From positions 46,637,415 through 46,701,414 of the forward strand of contig OX359249.1 in NCBI GenBank assembly GCA_947179485.1: 64,000 bases of DNA, in the 5' to 3' direction. Under the pieces are notes generated by a model, which was not told where the DNA came from, made no database searches, and worked only from the letters and a program-made list of their open reading frames with translations. Position numbers and translations under genes: made by a program. Below are positions 13,301 to 28,400 of the stretch, in pieces. Every line of letters starts with the position of its first letter. Positions within the stretch are counted from its first letter, which is position 1. This DNA comes from Allacma fusca. Lineage: Eukaryota > Arthropoda > Collembola > Symphypleona > Sminthuridae.

Positions 13301-16300
13301 TACAACTTTGATTACACGACCGTCCCGGAAAATAGCTTTCACAATTCGATTTCCAATTCCTTATTTTATAAACACAAGGTGCTTGGCACAATATAATGAC
13401 AAGGGTGTGCAACATATGTAGGTCTGGAAGTCCTACAGCAAGTTTGCAGTATCTCACAATGGAACTCTAACAAGAATTTTACTGTAACGACAATATGCAT
13501 CGAGGAAGGGAAAAAATGTCGATGGAAAGCTTGTACTGATAACCCTGATTAGGACCTAATTCGACCCAGAATCGAGAGACATACATATCTATGTATAAAC
13601 GCATGGAATGGACTGGTCCATAGAGTCCAATTAATCCTATCAGCTTTTCCGAAGTATGTAATCGGATCTGATCAAAAGACTAATGCAGTGATACTCAACA
13701 AAATTTCCAGTTACACACGGAAACCACCACGAAATTCCTCTGGTAATGCGGAAAACAGAGAAGCTCCTAGCCCGCAAATTAGACTCCATCGGCATTACTG
13801 AACTTGTTTGTAGCTACATGTACTAATGGATATTCACAAATCTAAAATAGATACTACTAGCTTCCAAGGATTTCTTCCTTTGTGTCAAGGTCCCCCAAGC
13901 CATCTGGTCTCTAGGATGCGTTCGAAGTTTCAACAACGTTTAAGCTAGTTTTGATTGGTATTTAAATATCCACAACTACTCTGAGACTTGAAAAGTCTCA
14001 TGAAAAATTTATTTTCGAAATACATTGACTGATTGAATTCTCATCTTGATCTATTATAATATCATGTGATATGCTTATCTCATGATGTGACGAACTTCGG
14101 GGGTTTACGGAAGATGCTGAGAAAGAAGTTGAAGCTTTTCCAGTCCATTCAACTGAGCTAATAGTAAGAGCAAGAAATTTTGTACTGTACGTAAATGCAA
14201 GAGACAGCAAATTTCCTCATTAGAATAAATGGACCTTGTAGCTACGGCAGAGTTTATAACTTCTCATCAGAGTAATAGTATGTACTTGGATTACATTTGC
14301 AAGGGCAAAAGCTCAGGAAATTATTCAATGATAAAATTAAAGGGTGCTCGCTGGAAACTGAGTGCAATAGAGCGGAAATGTTGTCAAGGAATGTTAATGA
14401 TTGGGGTTTGGCCTGTTTCTCAAAATTAAAGACAATATGGCTCACCAGCTCCAATGGAAAGACCAGAGGGGACATTGAGACGAGATACATAACATATATT
14501 TGGAAAAATGTTATTTTGTCAAGATCCGGAGACGTGGAAGGTACCTGCATCCCTGTATATGGACACCGGAGATTATGTCCGTCTGATGATTTTACATTTG
14601 TCTTGTGCATGTGTATATCTCTCTCTCTCTTTTAAATTCAATTACAGTTTCTTCTCCAGTCAAGCCTGATAATCTCTTTTATCTTGCGCCTTACTTTCGA
14701 CAGAGCTCACAAATTCGCCGTGGAATCGAGCCGTCTCTCCCATGCATCCCTTCAATAGTTCCAATTGGAGCAGCTTCTCAGAATCCTTAATTTCATTCTC
14801 ACGTAGGTACATGTGTAATTTAATATAATTTGATGTATGAATTACTCACGGAGACAAGTATTAATTACTTCTGTACCTTAAATAATACTAAACTGTCTTC
14901 TTGTTGGAACTCCTTTAGGTTTCAATTTGGGTATCACAAAAAAAAGACTAACAGCACTTTTTCTAGTCTTTTTACCTGCGGATGCAAACATAGGAAAATG
15001 CATAATAGCTTCTCACTCTGTCTGTAAATATTGTCTTCTCTTGTTCGCAAAGATAAAGGGACAGATGAGAGCGGAAGTTACAGGGAACTGTAATTCTCTG
15101 TTAATAACAAATTTAGGTATCCTTTTCCCGGATGAACATATGTTTGCATAGTCATTTATTCCTTTCAGAATGCTATAAGGTAATAATAATTGTTGAAATT
15201 GTTGGTTAATTGATTATTCATAAGGCAAAATTGAGGAGGAAATTGGAAAGTGGTCTTGAACGTGGAAGGGAAATTATATCAACATCAATTTGATCCGTAT
15301 CATCTCTAACCTATTTTAAATACTTTCGTTTGTCCAGAACCAGTCCCGCTATTCACGAATGCACTGAATGATTATTTAATACAGATTTATATTACTGTTA
15401 AGAATTGTGTTAAAAGAACGTGTCTAAATGCAAAATGTGGCTCGTCCCACGATTCTGCAGGGCTGATAAAGTTTGGGTCTTGTTCCAATTTGATAACAAA
15501 AACGTGAGGTACAAATGCTACTAAAAACTAGAATTATTCAGGCTACAACCAAAGTTCACGTCTTCGAGGAATTAGATAAGGGAAAAAAGGAGGATGGGAA
15601 CTATCCCTTGAACAGGAACCTCGTTTGAAGAAAAATAAGATTAAGACTAACAAGTCCATGTGCAAAGTTGCAAAGTTTGGGAAATAAAATCTGATGAAAC
15701 CAAAAGTCAAGGTCACAACATAATATCCCATCTTTCCAACTAATCTAAAAGTCTGTGAAGTCTTGTTTTAAAACGTGGTCATCTGATTTACCTTCTATGC
15801 TCTGGATACATCTTTATCTAGTTTCGGACCAATCCACGTCCATAAAATTCATTATGATGTGGTGTTTGTTTGATTCGATTTACAGCAGGTGCTGGTAATA
15901 CGATTGATCACACATTTTAAAATTAGGAATGAAATTACTTTCCGTTGTGGTCTTCCAGCCAAGTTTCCTTAATGTTCGGAAAAAACTTTGAAATAGATAA
16001 TTACCAGGTTTAAAAAACTTGATACAATTCCACTTTTATGGAGATCCATGTGTGTCAAACGAGTGGAGATGGAACAAGTTTCTGAATTTGTCTTCAGTAT
16101 AAACCATTTGCACGCCTTCCATCAAGCCTCGAAGTCAACGACAAATAGAAGGGGCTTTCCCACAATTGCCTGTTTTGTTTCAGCTGACACTTGCTTTCCC
16201 GTGGGAGTTCCCTTATTTTTCTTGGAAATCAAGTAAAGAGAGAAATAAATTCAGATGATGGTTTTTTTAAAAATATACTATAGAATTTTATAGCTAGTAA

Positions 16301-19300
16301 TTAAATTAAAAGCAATTGGCAATAATAGGTCCGTCAGTATGTTTACCAAGTTAAAGGTTTCTTTAAACTATTATATAGAAACTCCTCCATCACAAAACGG
16401 ACTTACATTTGGACCGTAATGTACACATGTACCACAAGAAGAATTATTATGTCCTTTTTATTATGCCGTCCGCACAAGCTGTAGCAGATTTTTCCTTTAT
16501 GCTCAAGTTACTATTTCAAACTACACTTAAGACATTTTTAGTGATACCGATAAACGATGGGATTAGCTTCACGATAGTGATGTTAAACCTTACTGTTTAT
16601 AGAAACCACGACGTTCTGAAATCTCTATGTGCAAACATTTGGACCAGAATACAGCTATTTACTCTTGGTTTAGAGTCCTGTGAGTCTAGACAACAGTTTG
16701 ATGTAATTACGTACAAAACGTACTGATACTATATCTGTAATTACATTTTCTTTCTTACAACATGCTTTAAAAAATCTTGTGACCTATATAATCGTATTTG
16801 GTATTCATGAGGTTAGTTCCTAAGTTGGAATGAAGTAAAATGCATATTAGTATAAAATCCTCCGCATCTAATATTCAAGAGGACTAACTGTGTCAGATGT
16901 AAGGACTCTTTGGGGTCTGCTAGAAGTTTTGGTTAAATTATAAGAATCCTGAAAGGCGCCATGAATGCCTGACCAGTATAACTGTCTCTCTCTTCTGACA
17001 GCATCCTTCAAGACCTGTCCACAAACTTGTTCTACTCAAGAATACAAAGTTAAGCTCTTTCAAGTGAAATTAGTTCTTGAAACAACAGGTTGAAATGGAA
17101 CGATGTTGACGGAGACTCACTGGAGTAAAAAACTCACATGGGCTCAACCAGAATATTTCCAAATATTCCTAGTCTTCCCTGCTTGTAAAAAATAATATGT
17201 TGTTCCGTCGCTTCTGGTGTTTACACATTAAATATTGACACAAGATCATTATAACCTTTATCTAGACACATGGAGTTCCTACAGATTGCTCCATAATCCT
17301 TAGGATGGTAACATTATTTTTCTTGTTCCACCGAGACCACACAGTTGTTCTCGGAGCCCTTCCCGATTCTTATTGTTTTTTCACATTTTTGGAGTAATTA
17401 CAAACTGAATTTACAGCTTTTCTGTAATGTAAGTAGAATGTATTTGGAATTGGAATGAAATTTGAATTCTTGTATGTACCTAGGAATTTGCAGTGTCTCG
17501 CACAGTTGCCCAAATATTTCGGTTCAGAGACCAATTTGGAATTACAATTTGTGGAAATTTATTTAGGTTTGTTTTCAATTTAACTAATGTCTTTATTAAC
17601 GTGTTATTGCTGATGCAGTACAATAAGACTGGTCTCCTATAAATAAAACGGACGAAAATAATACTCCAGAAACGGTTACATTATACAATTTTAATCAACC
17701 ATTGAAATATTAGATCTGTAAAAACAGCCGTATAATGAAACATCTTTCAGTACAATACTCCCCGTACTACAATGGTCCATCTACGCTTGACTGCATTTGA
17801 ATCAAGTATATGTAATTATGTATATGTATTCTTGTAAAGAATCAATTTATCGGAACCATTCTTTGCCTTGCTTTTGTGGCTTAAATCCTATAGACTGCAT
17901 CTCATGGCTAATTCCATAATATCCACATTTTCTTCATTCCTGCCCATTTCTGGGTAAATGGGGCTCTATTTTCGAAATCTACACTTATAAACACCCACAA
18001 TAGTATTATACATCTGAGAGGGAAATATTTTCGGGTCTACAGTATTTGTGAACAAAATACAGTACTGAATTATTTAAGATGATATTGCCTATTAGACAGC
18101 CGAGAGATATATTTTTCTTTATTATTATTTCAGGAAGTGTGTGGTCAGGCGTAAGCTCTGTAATAATTATTCAAGAGAATTTTATAAGTTGTTAATATGT
18201 AATTACCTTTTCCATTACCGTTTATTGTATTGTAATTTCTTTATTGTTAATCCTCACCAGTGATAATCATTGTTTTACATGAGCCAATATCAAACGGGGA
18301 GGCGTGCAAAATGGTTTTTGCAGCCGTAATAAAATCTCCGGTTTATTCATGTTCAAAGATCCTGCTATCTTTACATTGCACCGTCGGCTAAATATGAATA
18401 AAAACAATTACTTAAATAAAAGCAAAGCTCCACTTTAATTCAGTTTTAATTTTGGAATGTACATACAACGGTCATGTCATGGTCTCGAGTCCTCTTTTAG
18501 AACAATACTAACTGAATAGGTCTTCTCGACTCTTGGTTCAGAAGATATGCGTAAATATTGTTAAAATTGGGTAAACAAATCCAATTAAAAAAATACAGAG
18601 GGCCTTAATGTGAGGACCTCTCCATATGTCAATTCAAGGCAAGAACAATTTTTTTTACAAAAAATTCAGAGGGAGTTTTTGTAAAGCACATCTAAAATAC
18701 AGCATGTAGTAACGTCAAGGTTAAATATAATCCAGTACTTCGCTCATAATTTTGCCCAACCTTTTTGGAGAGTTAATTTAAAGAAGATGTAAAATTAGCG
18801 GATGGAGGACTTAATTGTTAGAGACAAATAATAAAATAGTTTTACTTCAAACTCGATTCAAAATGACATTACATACATATGTCTGAAATACATGGTAAAA
18901 GCATTAAAAATCCCTTACATTCCTATGGTGAAATAACTCTGAAATAGCAACAATGGATACAGCAATAGATGACGCAAGAAATGATAGCAGGTTTAGAAAG
19001 GAATTTAGAAAAACCATATATCAAGAAGACCAGTCATGCAGATGGAACCGAAAGTAGTCCTTAACTTCAGCCCCACAGACGGAAACAGGGAGAGAAGTAT
19101 TTCCCGGAATCATGAACCGTAGGCAAAGAATCTAGGGAATCAACAAGACAGTGGATTACAGAAAAATAGACTGTCCTTCACCTCGAGAAACTCAACTTCA
19201 AATGTTGTCACATCCTACAAACCAACGTGACACTTACTTACATACCTGTGTCAGGAGGAAAAGTGCCTCAGAACCGATCTCCTCATGCATGTAAGTAGTC

Positions 19301-22300
19301 CAACCGGATGCTACGTGAGAGAATAAATTCACGGAGCTCCCAACACCCCATCCGGACGTGACAAAAAAATCTGCCGAAATGAATGACAATCAGTACTGCT
19401 GACGAATCACTCAATCTCCTTCTAAGCGATGATTGATGGATTAGATAGTTATAGCTAAGCCTGGATTTACGTTCCGTATGGACTTGATGGAGAGAGAAAG
19501 TCCAGCGCAAGTATATATGTACATAGCCCAATAATCCTCCGCTAGAGCCTAACATACATACATAATCTTCGGAAGATCTCCGAAAATTTACCTTATTTCC
19601 TCTAATTGAATTTAAATCATTTCTTAAATCATCAGATCTTTCAAATCCCACAGCACTCTGCATACCATCCATTAGTTCTCATTCCGTGTCTAAAAAATCC
19701 CAAAGGTTAATTCTGGGGCAATAATACTACAAACATTTAATAACAATAAGCAATGAGCTACTAAAGGGAAATATTAGCATCTATAATAAATTATTATTAA
19801 CTGTAGAAACTACTCTTACAAATAAAATGCACTGAATTTTTAACTCCTAGCAAAACCAGAATATACGCCAAATAAATTATATTAATTTACAATGTCAGCC
19901 TGCACACTGACATGATATCGTATACATGCAATATTGCACTGAACAATCTACTTTACTCAGAATACAAACTTCGGTAAAATTTCTGAAGAAACCATAATTA
20001 AGAGAGAGTCAACTTAAATCTCATGTTCTTTTCTTTCTTATTTTCCATGTTTACGAAATCAATTAATTATACTAAAAAGATAAATGTATACTTCAGGAAT
20101 TACACATTTTCATTAACATACAAAGGCATGAGGCCACCAATTTAATGCAACACACACCATCCCCTCCTTGGTTTCCATAATGTAGAGACTAACATTTTAA
20201 TTCATTAGCTTTATATTTTCCATACGCAAGACATTTTGTTAATATATTAGAAACAATAATAAAAATATTGCCTTCTGCATTTGCAGGTCCTCATAGGCAC
20301 ACTTTTGTAACCCACCTTTCGCAAACTTCCAGAGACATGAAAGGAAATAAGACTGGAAGGGAAGAGAAAAGAAAAAGAAAAGGGAGACTAAAATCAAAGA
20401 ACATGAATAGAAAGTAGTACAATTAAAACCATAGAATTCCCCAACATATTTTGCCAGGTGTATTGCTTCTGAGTGTAAGTACCATATGAGGATGAGTGTT
20501 GGAAATATGAGGCAAGAGGGGGAAATTTCAGAAATCCTTGTCAAGTCAAACTCAAGTTTATTTCATTGTTAGAAGAGAAAACAAGCTTTCGGGCGAAGCT
20601 TCTGGGAAGAAAGTGGTATTCTTTATTTTTGAGAGTTAGACATGAGTTAGACATTATTTTTCTGACAGCTCACTTCGTCACAAAGGTAATTAGGAGGGAA
20701 GGAACACTCAAAAAATTCTAGAGAAAGTAAAAGTAAAAATAGAATTGACCTAAGAACGAGTCAAATGAGTTGTCACGCACTAATGTGGACAGTCACAGTG
20801 GACCTGTCAAGTTTCAGGTCCTTTACGTGACCAGAGGATCCTCCGATGTTAAACAGGTAACAATGCGTCAAAGGGAGATGTGACCGTCAACAAAACACAA
20901 TGATTACATTTGATGCTACGGTTATCAATGTAACCACAAACATAGATACTTACTTCAACAACAAAATGGACCCTTCAAGTGATTTATTGACGTTTGCATT
21001 TATGACTAACTTAAAGGGGATGCAAGAATAATGAGATTCAAAATACGGTTTGGCATTTCATAGATTTTAAAATATCGTTCAAATATCGTGGGACAAAATC
21101 GGACATCGTACACAACTAAATCCACTCCCAACCTGGCAGTACAAAATGTCTGACACTGGAAAGCAAAACTATGCACTCGAATGATTTGACATAGGAAAAT
21201 AACTTCTAACTTACAATTAGCTAATTCTACATTGACATCATTCATCTAACTTAAATAATCATTATTATGACCACTTTGAAGCGTACCTGTACGATGTCAT
21301 CATAAAGTAAAAATATATCTTCAAAACCAGGTAGTAAAGGCTAGACCTTTTGGATGTGACTTTACTTTTGCTCCATGATGCGGTGATAAGATTGGAGCCA
21401 TAATAACTAACATAAAAGAAACTCGTCGCTAGGGCATTTTGTACTCACTTTTCCAGTCATCATTTGACACTAGAGACCGAAAGTGCTGCAGACATGCGAA
21501 GTCTACAGTAAAGATTTTTGCGCATCAAAATTCCCTGAACAAAAAGTTTCTGGGCAAGTAAGTCGAGCTACGAAAAAAGAATGTGCGTCGAATACTATGC
21601 TGTGGCATTTGGAGTGGTCCATCACTTGAATAGGAATACAACCTTCTCGGATCAAATCATGTAGAAATAATTATTACGTAAAAGCTTCGATCCATTGAAA
21701 TTCAATCTACGTTCCCATCTCCTTCCTAGAATTTTAAACGTCATGAATCCCCTCCAATAGGTGAGGTTGGACTTTTCAAGGATATTTTCTAAATTATAAA
21801 AATAGAATGGCGGTAAAAATCAGGTTCATAACTCAATAGAAAAATGCACTTGCAATTACAGATCCAGACCACAAATTATTTGGTTGGAGGATGTGGGCAT
21901 TGTGAGCGTATGATGAATCTCTCTGGTGCCCAAAAGAGGCTTTGCATTCCTCGTTATTATTAGACCATAACAATATGAACCAATTTTTTTGGGTATTAGT
22001 CTTCAAAATACGCCGTTCGTTCCAAAAAATGTCCACTATATTAGACTCTTTTTCCATGAACAAATTCAAAAGAAAAAGGAGGAACAAATACCAATAAGAG
22101 AAAAGGCTAGGTACCTGGATTCTGTGTACGGGTGGGAAGCTCGGCTTCAACAGTAACTCCGAGTATGTGAGAGAATACGGAGTGAGAAAAAATTTCATGG
22201 TTGGGGAGAAGCCGAACTTGCGTGAAGTGTGATTTGTGTGCTCCTCAGGGTCTGTGCTAGTTTGGAAGGGTGGTTCATACTAAAACAGAGTATACTACAG

Positions 22301-25178
22301 CTCGCACTCCATGGTCCGAAGCTTAGTCTCATTGAAGACTTGGCACAGGAGCCATATCAACAGGAAATTCTACAATTTCTATTTTCTTCAAAATTGACAG
22401 ACACAAAATTTAATTTCGTAAAAGCGTGAACAATACTCCCAAATCCTAAATTGTTTATCATCTCAACTCTTCTCTACAAGAACCAAAGCCCTAAAATTTT
22501 GTTGTTTTATGCCTCCAACAAGTTCCCTCTCTGCCCTGTGTTCTTCAACTATCTCAAAGTAGAATCGACCGTCTTTCTCAATTTTTGGGTTCCTTGCTCG
22601 ACAAACGTTTCCTTCCATCCCCTCAAAAAAAAAAGATTTATTTTAACATAAAATTGATTCTTGACTACAGTCCACTCTCAGAATACCAAGAGGACCTGGC
22701 TACGACCAGTGATGTGAAATCAGGCCTGTGAAGAAGTTACCACTGAGCAGATGCCACTAATAATACATGAGGCAGCTTGATTCAAAGGGAAGAGACGAAA
22801 GTTTGAGTGTGTGATTTAACTAAATTGTGATTATTTAACTAGTGATTAATTTGGTAAACCCAGTACAGGAAAGGCGTGAAACAGTAGGAAAGTAGGTACA
22901 CAATTAATGACACACGACAAGATGTGCTCACAAGAGTCAGTAAATTATTAAAAAGCGGGGTACGAAATTAGAATATTCCTTAGTCTTACACCTACCAATG
23001 TATACGAAAAGACGAGGTAAACAAGTACACTTAATTACATTACTATTCAAAGCATGAATCAGCATGTATATCACTCTCGGCAGCTCACTCAATGAAAGGG
23101 AGGGTGTAACGTCGAGTCCAGCTACCAACTCTTTATGAACTCAGGAAGTACATGAGAATATATTTTGGTAACATCAACCCCACACACTTACCAATTGCTT
23201 TAGTGCTGGGCAATTTGGAACCATCCAAGGTTTATGTTTGGAAGAAACTCCTTGACAATAAAGAGAGATTCTCCCGAGTTACGTATGTATATCTATATCT
23301 GCGGAGCAGAGAAGGAAAGATAAACCCATAAAGAAAACATGTCTTGAAACCTAGTCTCCTCATCCTGGACAACTTTGTGGGAATGTTCTTAGATGTGGAT
23401 TCTGTGCTGCGTGTGAACCGTTATTGTTTGTGAGAGGTCCGAAACAATTTGTTACACTTGTTATGGTTTTTTTCCCTACCTTTTCCTAAAACCACTGGCA
23501 GCAAATCTTGTTCACATTGCAGCTCTTGGTCTGAGATGTGTACACCTCGTGCTTATCTCTCTGGTTTCCCGTGTTATCGGCTTTTCCTCCATCTACTGTG
23601 ACTGCTGTCTCCTCCCATGTTAGAAAGAAATCTTGACTGAATTTCTGTGCGGTTTGCACTTATGGTTGCAATTATTTATCCCTATCACATTTTACCACTA
23701 GGAAGGTTTTCCAGTACACAGGAAATAAGAGATGTGTTTAAACATATTGAGGATTTACTGGGAAGTGAGATGGCTCACTGTGTGCGTAAACCACATATCA
23801 GTCGTCAACGGAAGTAATTCAAGGGTATGATTTGATTTCTTCAATGAATTCAGTCTCATGTATAATTACATGATAGGCCGTCAAAATACACACGTGAAGT
23901 AGTATCACTACCGAGTCTGTATTGCCAATTGAAGATAAAAACGAGCTTAGATGTATTTTTCTCCCGGGGATTCCTAGTAGGGGAAAAGCCACATCCAAAT
24001 TTTTTTGTCATCTTGTAGGACGTGTAGATCTGCACATTGCAGTTTTGCAAACTAATCTTCGCTTCCAGAATATAAACTTTAAACTTGTGTGTTATTAAGC
24101 AATCCCTATTAATTCAGGGATGTTCCTTCTATCTGTCTGTGTTATTATTAATAGCTGTAAATAGATTCCGAGGAAGTCAATTTTTCACAAGAAAGATTCA
24201 TCTTCAGAAAAATTACCCCTTCTTTGAACAATTGCGAGGATTCAAGGGAAGAAAAGAAAAAGTGAATTGTGAGTGGATTAAAATCATCATCCTTAAAATT
24301 TGATAATGAGCCGTGAGGAATCTTCAATTGGAAGAATAAAAGAGTGAAAAGTTTCTGTGACGATTCTTAGTTTTTATTGGAAAAATTTTCGGTGTTTAAG
24401 GAAACCCTGTGACTAAGCCATTCAAAATGTGATGAACAAGATAGATTATGAATTATGTGGGAGAGAGGATGGAACTAAATAAGTATGTACATGCGTCAGC
24501 TAGCAGAAGGCTAGATTGTGTATAAGTAAGAAACACTGGATTCGTTTCGTCTTCGAACTCTCGATAGTGAAATTAATTCTTTTTTTCCCTAACCTTAATA
24601 CCAAGTATATACAAGGTATAGTATAAGTAATACAATATATACATATATTAAAAATACTTTGTATTTTTATTATATTTTCCTTGATTCCCGTAAATTATTT
24701 AATGTACACATTTTAAGTAATTACTGCAAGAAGGGCTAATTGAACCCCGTGTATAAACATCAAAGATTGTAACTTACAACTTGTAAGGGCTTATTTCAAA
24801 ATCAACATAATAAATCTTGAACTTGACCTTTTAGAAACCCTCGACCACAAACCACGGGACGAGTTCTAATGAGCAAACCTACAATGTGGAAGTTGTTCAG
24901 TTCAGGAAATGCTGTGTTTCTAGGTGTTACTAACTCACACCATATTACTGAATCTTCCCCATCCGAAGTACTTACAATCCGACTCTAAAGTACGATCCAA
25001 GTGAAGCTTTTAAGGTTGATTGAATTTGAAAAGACGGTTGTTCCGAGTGAAAATAATATCATCAGCTTTGTCCAGTTCATGTGTGAAAATACGGAATCCT
25101 AGCTTTCAAATTGGACTCTTTCACTCATAGAGAAATTGCAAAGGACTTATCTGGTAGTCAAAGAGATCGCGGAATTAG
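10311..25178. other. Non-coding flank upstream of the receptor gene
   Basis: Nothing gene-like could be supported on either strand. The longest open frames (19283-19672 minus, 14297-14635 plus, 21833-22198 minus) show no domain, no plausible splice boundaries and no family resemblance. Minor structure includes a TC run at 14618-14631 and a cluster of short inverted and direct repeats at 10875-10990. Untranslated 5' exons and the promoter of the receptor gene may lie here, but no splice-linked 5' UTR or core promoter could be identified from sequence alone. Confidence 0.5.
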
Positions 25179-25199
25179 TAGCAAGTCGTCACCATGGAC
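25179..25199 (+). promoter_or_regulatory. Translation start context of the receptor
   Basis: The ATG at 25194 sits in TCACCATGG, with A at -3 and G at +4, a favourable eukaryotic start. An in-frame TAG at 25179-25181 lies four codons upstream. If the 5' UTR is contiguous here, this is therefore the first possible in-frame methionine, and it fixes the N-terminus. The first 40 residues are hydrophilic and sequon-rich, as expected for an extracellular receptor N-terminus without a cleaved signal peptide. Confidence 0.75.
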
Positions 25200-25406
25200 T
25201 ACAATGATAGTGAAAGTTGGACTGACAGTAACAGAACAGGTCTGTCGACGAACTTCTCGCACGGGTTGAATATTTCTGATGACCCTGAAATAACTGGAGA
25301 GCTCTACCAAGTTCCAGTGGGTATCGTTATTGTCCTGTCAACATTCTACGGCGGAATCTCTCTCCTAGCTGTTATTGGTAACGGCCTTGTCTTATGGGTT
25401 GTCTCG
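25194..25406 (+). CDS. Lkr: Receptor exon 1: N-terminus and TM1
   Basis: Encodes residues 1-71, ending in phase 0 at ..TGGGTTGTCTCG before donor GTTAGT. The extracellular part (about 1-40) carries four N-glycosylation sequons, at N4 (NDS), N13 (NRT), N20 (NFS) and N26 (NIS). TM1 runs roughly 42-69 and contains the class A GN pair at 62-63. The start of TM1 (LYQVPVGIVIVLSTFYG) aligns well with the remembered Drosophila kinin receptor. There is no signal peptide, which is normal for this family. Confidence 0.9.
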
Positions 25407-28400
25407 GTTAGTACCATCCATCAAATTTCAACACTTGTTCACGCGCTCCTACTCCTCTTGTCTCCCTTTTGGAAGCATGTTACCCCGGCTTAGTATTATC
25501 ATGTGCTTGTGAATTCCCATATACACTGATGATTTATTGATACTACTCATAATAGGTACATAATTCTAGCTACAAATCATTTATTGAGTAATGGAACCGT
25601 CTTCACTGGCTGATCATACTAAATGGGTGTGGACAGAAATATCAAAAAATTCTCTTCTTGTGGTAGATGAGTGCTACGTGCCTCGGGGAAGTTATACCAA
25701 TCCTATTTATGTCCACGATCTTCGTTCCTACTCCACTTTTATTATCATGAAGCCAAGTTTGACACTTGTGCAAGAACGCACTGACATGTTGTTTACAGTT
25801 TTCGTCTCTTCGGGTGCCGAATGGAGTCTGGATGAGATTTTATTTAATCTTGGCTTGGTTTACTTTTTTTGACATTATCATAGGAAAAGTCTTTTAGGAG
25901 TGTACTTTCTCAACTGTCTCCATAAAGATTCAGAAGGAAAGTTGGCCATTGGAAATTGTGTATTCAAGTATTCACTTCTCAGTATTCACTTTTCCTCCGA
26001 CTGAGATATCAAAGAATTGTGAGACGATTCAAAACTGGGTTATGAAGACGATTGTAAGAATCAAAAGTAAACTAAAATTCAAAATGGCTAATTATAAGCA
26101 TTATAAGGTCTCAGAATTTCCCTTGAAGGTTACGTACATGCTGAGAATATTCTACGAATTCCGGAACTTTTCAATCGGGATTACCCAAATTCCTTCCATG
26201 GCACATGCATACAGAGCTCCGGGGCTCGTGAGGGACAATAGAGAAAGGAGAATGAATGAAAATCTTAATAACATCGTTGCATTCATTCAAGAGCCTTTCT
26301 TGCTCGAGTAAAAATACTTTCAAGTGCTGGAGTTCATGCAGAATTATTGCAAATTTATTCTTTCGGAGGTGGTTTGCAACAACACGTTGTTATCTACTAA
26401 ACCATCAGCCTACTTTTCATATTCCATTCTATGTGGCTTGGCAAGCACTTCTATTTGCCTCCTACTGTGTATAAATATATGAATATATCTATCTATAGAT
26501 ATATGAATATATAGATAATTATGTATATATACAAGATCTTTCATTCTTCACTGTCGGCATCGGCAACATACCCTGATGATATAACAGTTCGATTAAAAAG
26601 AATACATGGAAATAATATGCTTATAATACAGTGTAGCCTTGGTGGAGACAAAATACTGCTGAGGGAAATTACATTTTACATTTTGGGAGGTTATAGAATT
26701 CCGTTCCTCCAAACTGAAATGTCGTCAATGCTCGTACCTTCATATTGATATCTTCGAATGTAGCCATTTGTATGTATGAAGAGCACTCATATCTGTAAGA
26801 TATTTCCGTAATGCAAGGCACGCCCAACTTCGGAAAGTACTTCGTAGAATTTAATGGAAATGTAATAGATATGCACCTATTTATGTAGATAGATTTTTAA
26901 CATGTGTACATTTTTATTATTAATTTTCAGGGTGTTTTTTTTGTAGGCTTGTTTAGTCTTGCTGTGTGATTCTCTATGAAAACTAGAAGCAAAGGCACAT
27001 TTAACTACTGGACTAATATAAAACTTGAGATTTTTCAGCTGGTATGGAAGAGCTCACAATTTCAATGAGATCATAAATGTGCTGCTATTCTCATCAGCCT
27101 AAGATATTTTAAAGTAAACATTAAGTAAGGAACTTGTGAGGAGCTTGTTAAACGGAACAAACACATAATCATTTCCATAATACTGCTTTGAATCGGGCGG
27201 ACATTACATAGAGGGACTCATAGGCATTACCTCAGGAAAGAATATCATAGCCATGGTGGGTTATTTCAGTGGTTACAAAGTACAAGAGCATGCATAATTT
27301 AACGAGATTTTTATGAATTCATATAAATTGTTAAGAGTAAATCCAGGGAAATAACGGCGGAGTTAAGCGGATACGAGCGTATTCACTTAGCTTCCAAGCT
27401 TTGAAAATCCTCAATCTAAAAGGGTTTACATTCAAAGCATCATTGAGTCACTATTTGAAAATAGCTTCCACGGCTTTACCATGCATGGTCTCCTGTATGA
27501 TTACCCTGGAAAATAGCCCCCAACAAAAACTTACGATAAAGCTCTGAATAATGTCTCCATAGTGCATACTCCAAGTGAGGATATATACAAATTATGTTCA
27601 TCGTATCAAATACATAGGACTATGGGACTTGCAAACATTGTGGAAAGATACAACCGCCAAAAATTGCGGTTTCCTCATCTTGCCCAAGCCCTAGCACTAC
27701 TCTCCCGAGAGCTGAGAGTGGAAGTGCCAACAACGTGGGTGATGCGGCTCCGGTAATCTTAGGAGAGGAACGTGTGTGTATATATTGTCAATGTTTTTAG
27801 AAACATCGGCGGACACAAACATGCTCCGAGTGATAAGGTATCTTCCAAAAAACATACCTTCATATCCATTTCACGACGGGATAGTAAAAAGCGGGACGGG
27901 TAGAATTTGTCTGTCCACACTCATGAATGACAGGAAAGAAATAGAACCGCATCATTGAAGATGTCAGTTACTCCCTGGAGACCCACGCTCCTTTAAATGA
28001 GCAGTGTTTATTTGTAAAGGGTGCCAAGAGATCTTTTATTGTAGTCTCTTCCCAGTACATACAGGGAAGGACATGAAAAATATTCCATTGCCCCATATTT
28101 TAGTCCCTACGTCAGGTTTTTCAAAAACAGAGATTCCTCACTAAATTAACTTGTACACATGGACTGTTCTCTTATACGAAAGAAAAAATGTAATTAAAAA
28201 TAACCAAGTGAAATAATTAATATTGTAAAAAATGTTTTGAAAAATCTGGGAGATCATTTGCCCAAATATGGGGAAATAATTTTTTTTACCTCCCCTTTAA
28301 CAAGATTATTTAGGGAGCTAGAAGGTTTTGTGCTACCCTGTTTAAGAAAGCCCGTGTATTTACAGCTCATTTACAGGCCGTAGGCACTTGCTCTTAGCAT

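Noticed and set aside
14254..14635. Overlapping open frames on both strands (118 and 112 codons)
   Set aside because: Opposite-strand frames overlap almost completely with no family resemblance in either; read as chance.
19283..19672. 129-codon minus-strand frame
   Set aside because: No recognisable motifs, arbitrary start and no splice context.
25591..26311. Two open frames (93 and 120 codons) just after exon 1
   Set aside because: They lie within intron 1, have no resemblance to receptor sequence, and TM2 follows correctly from the exon at 31892.
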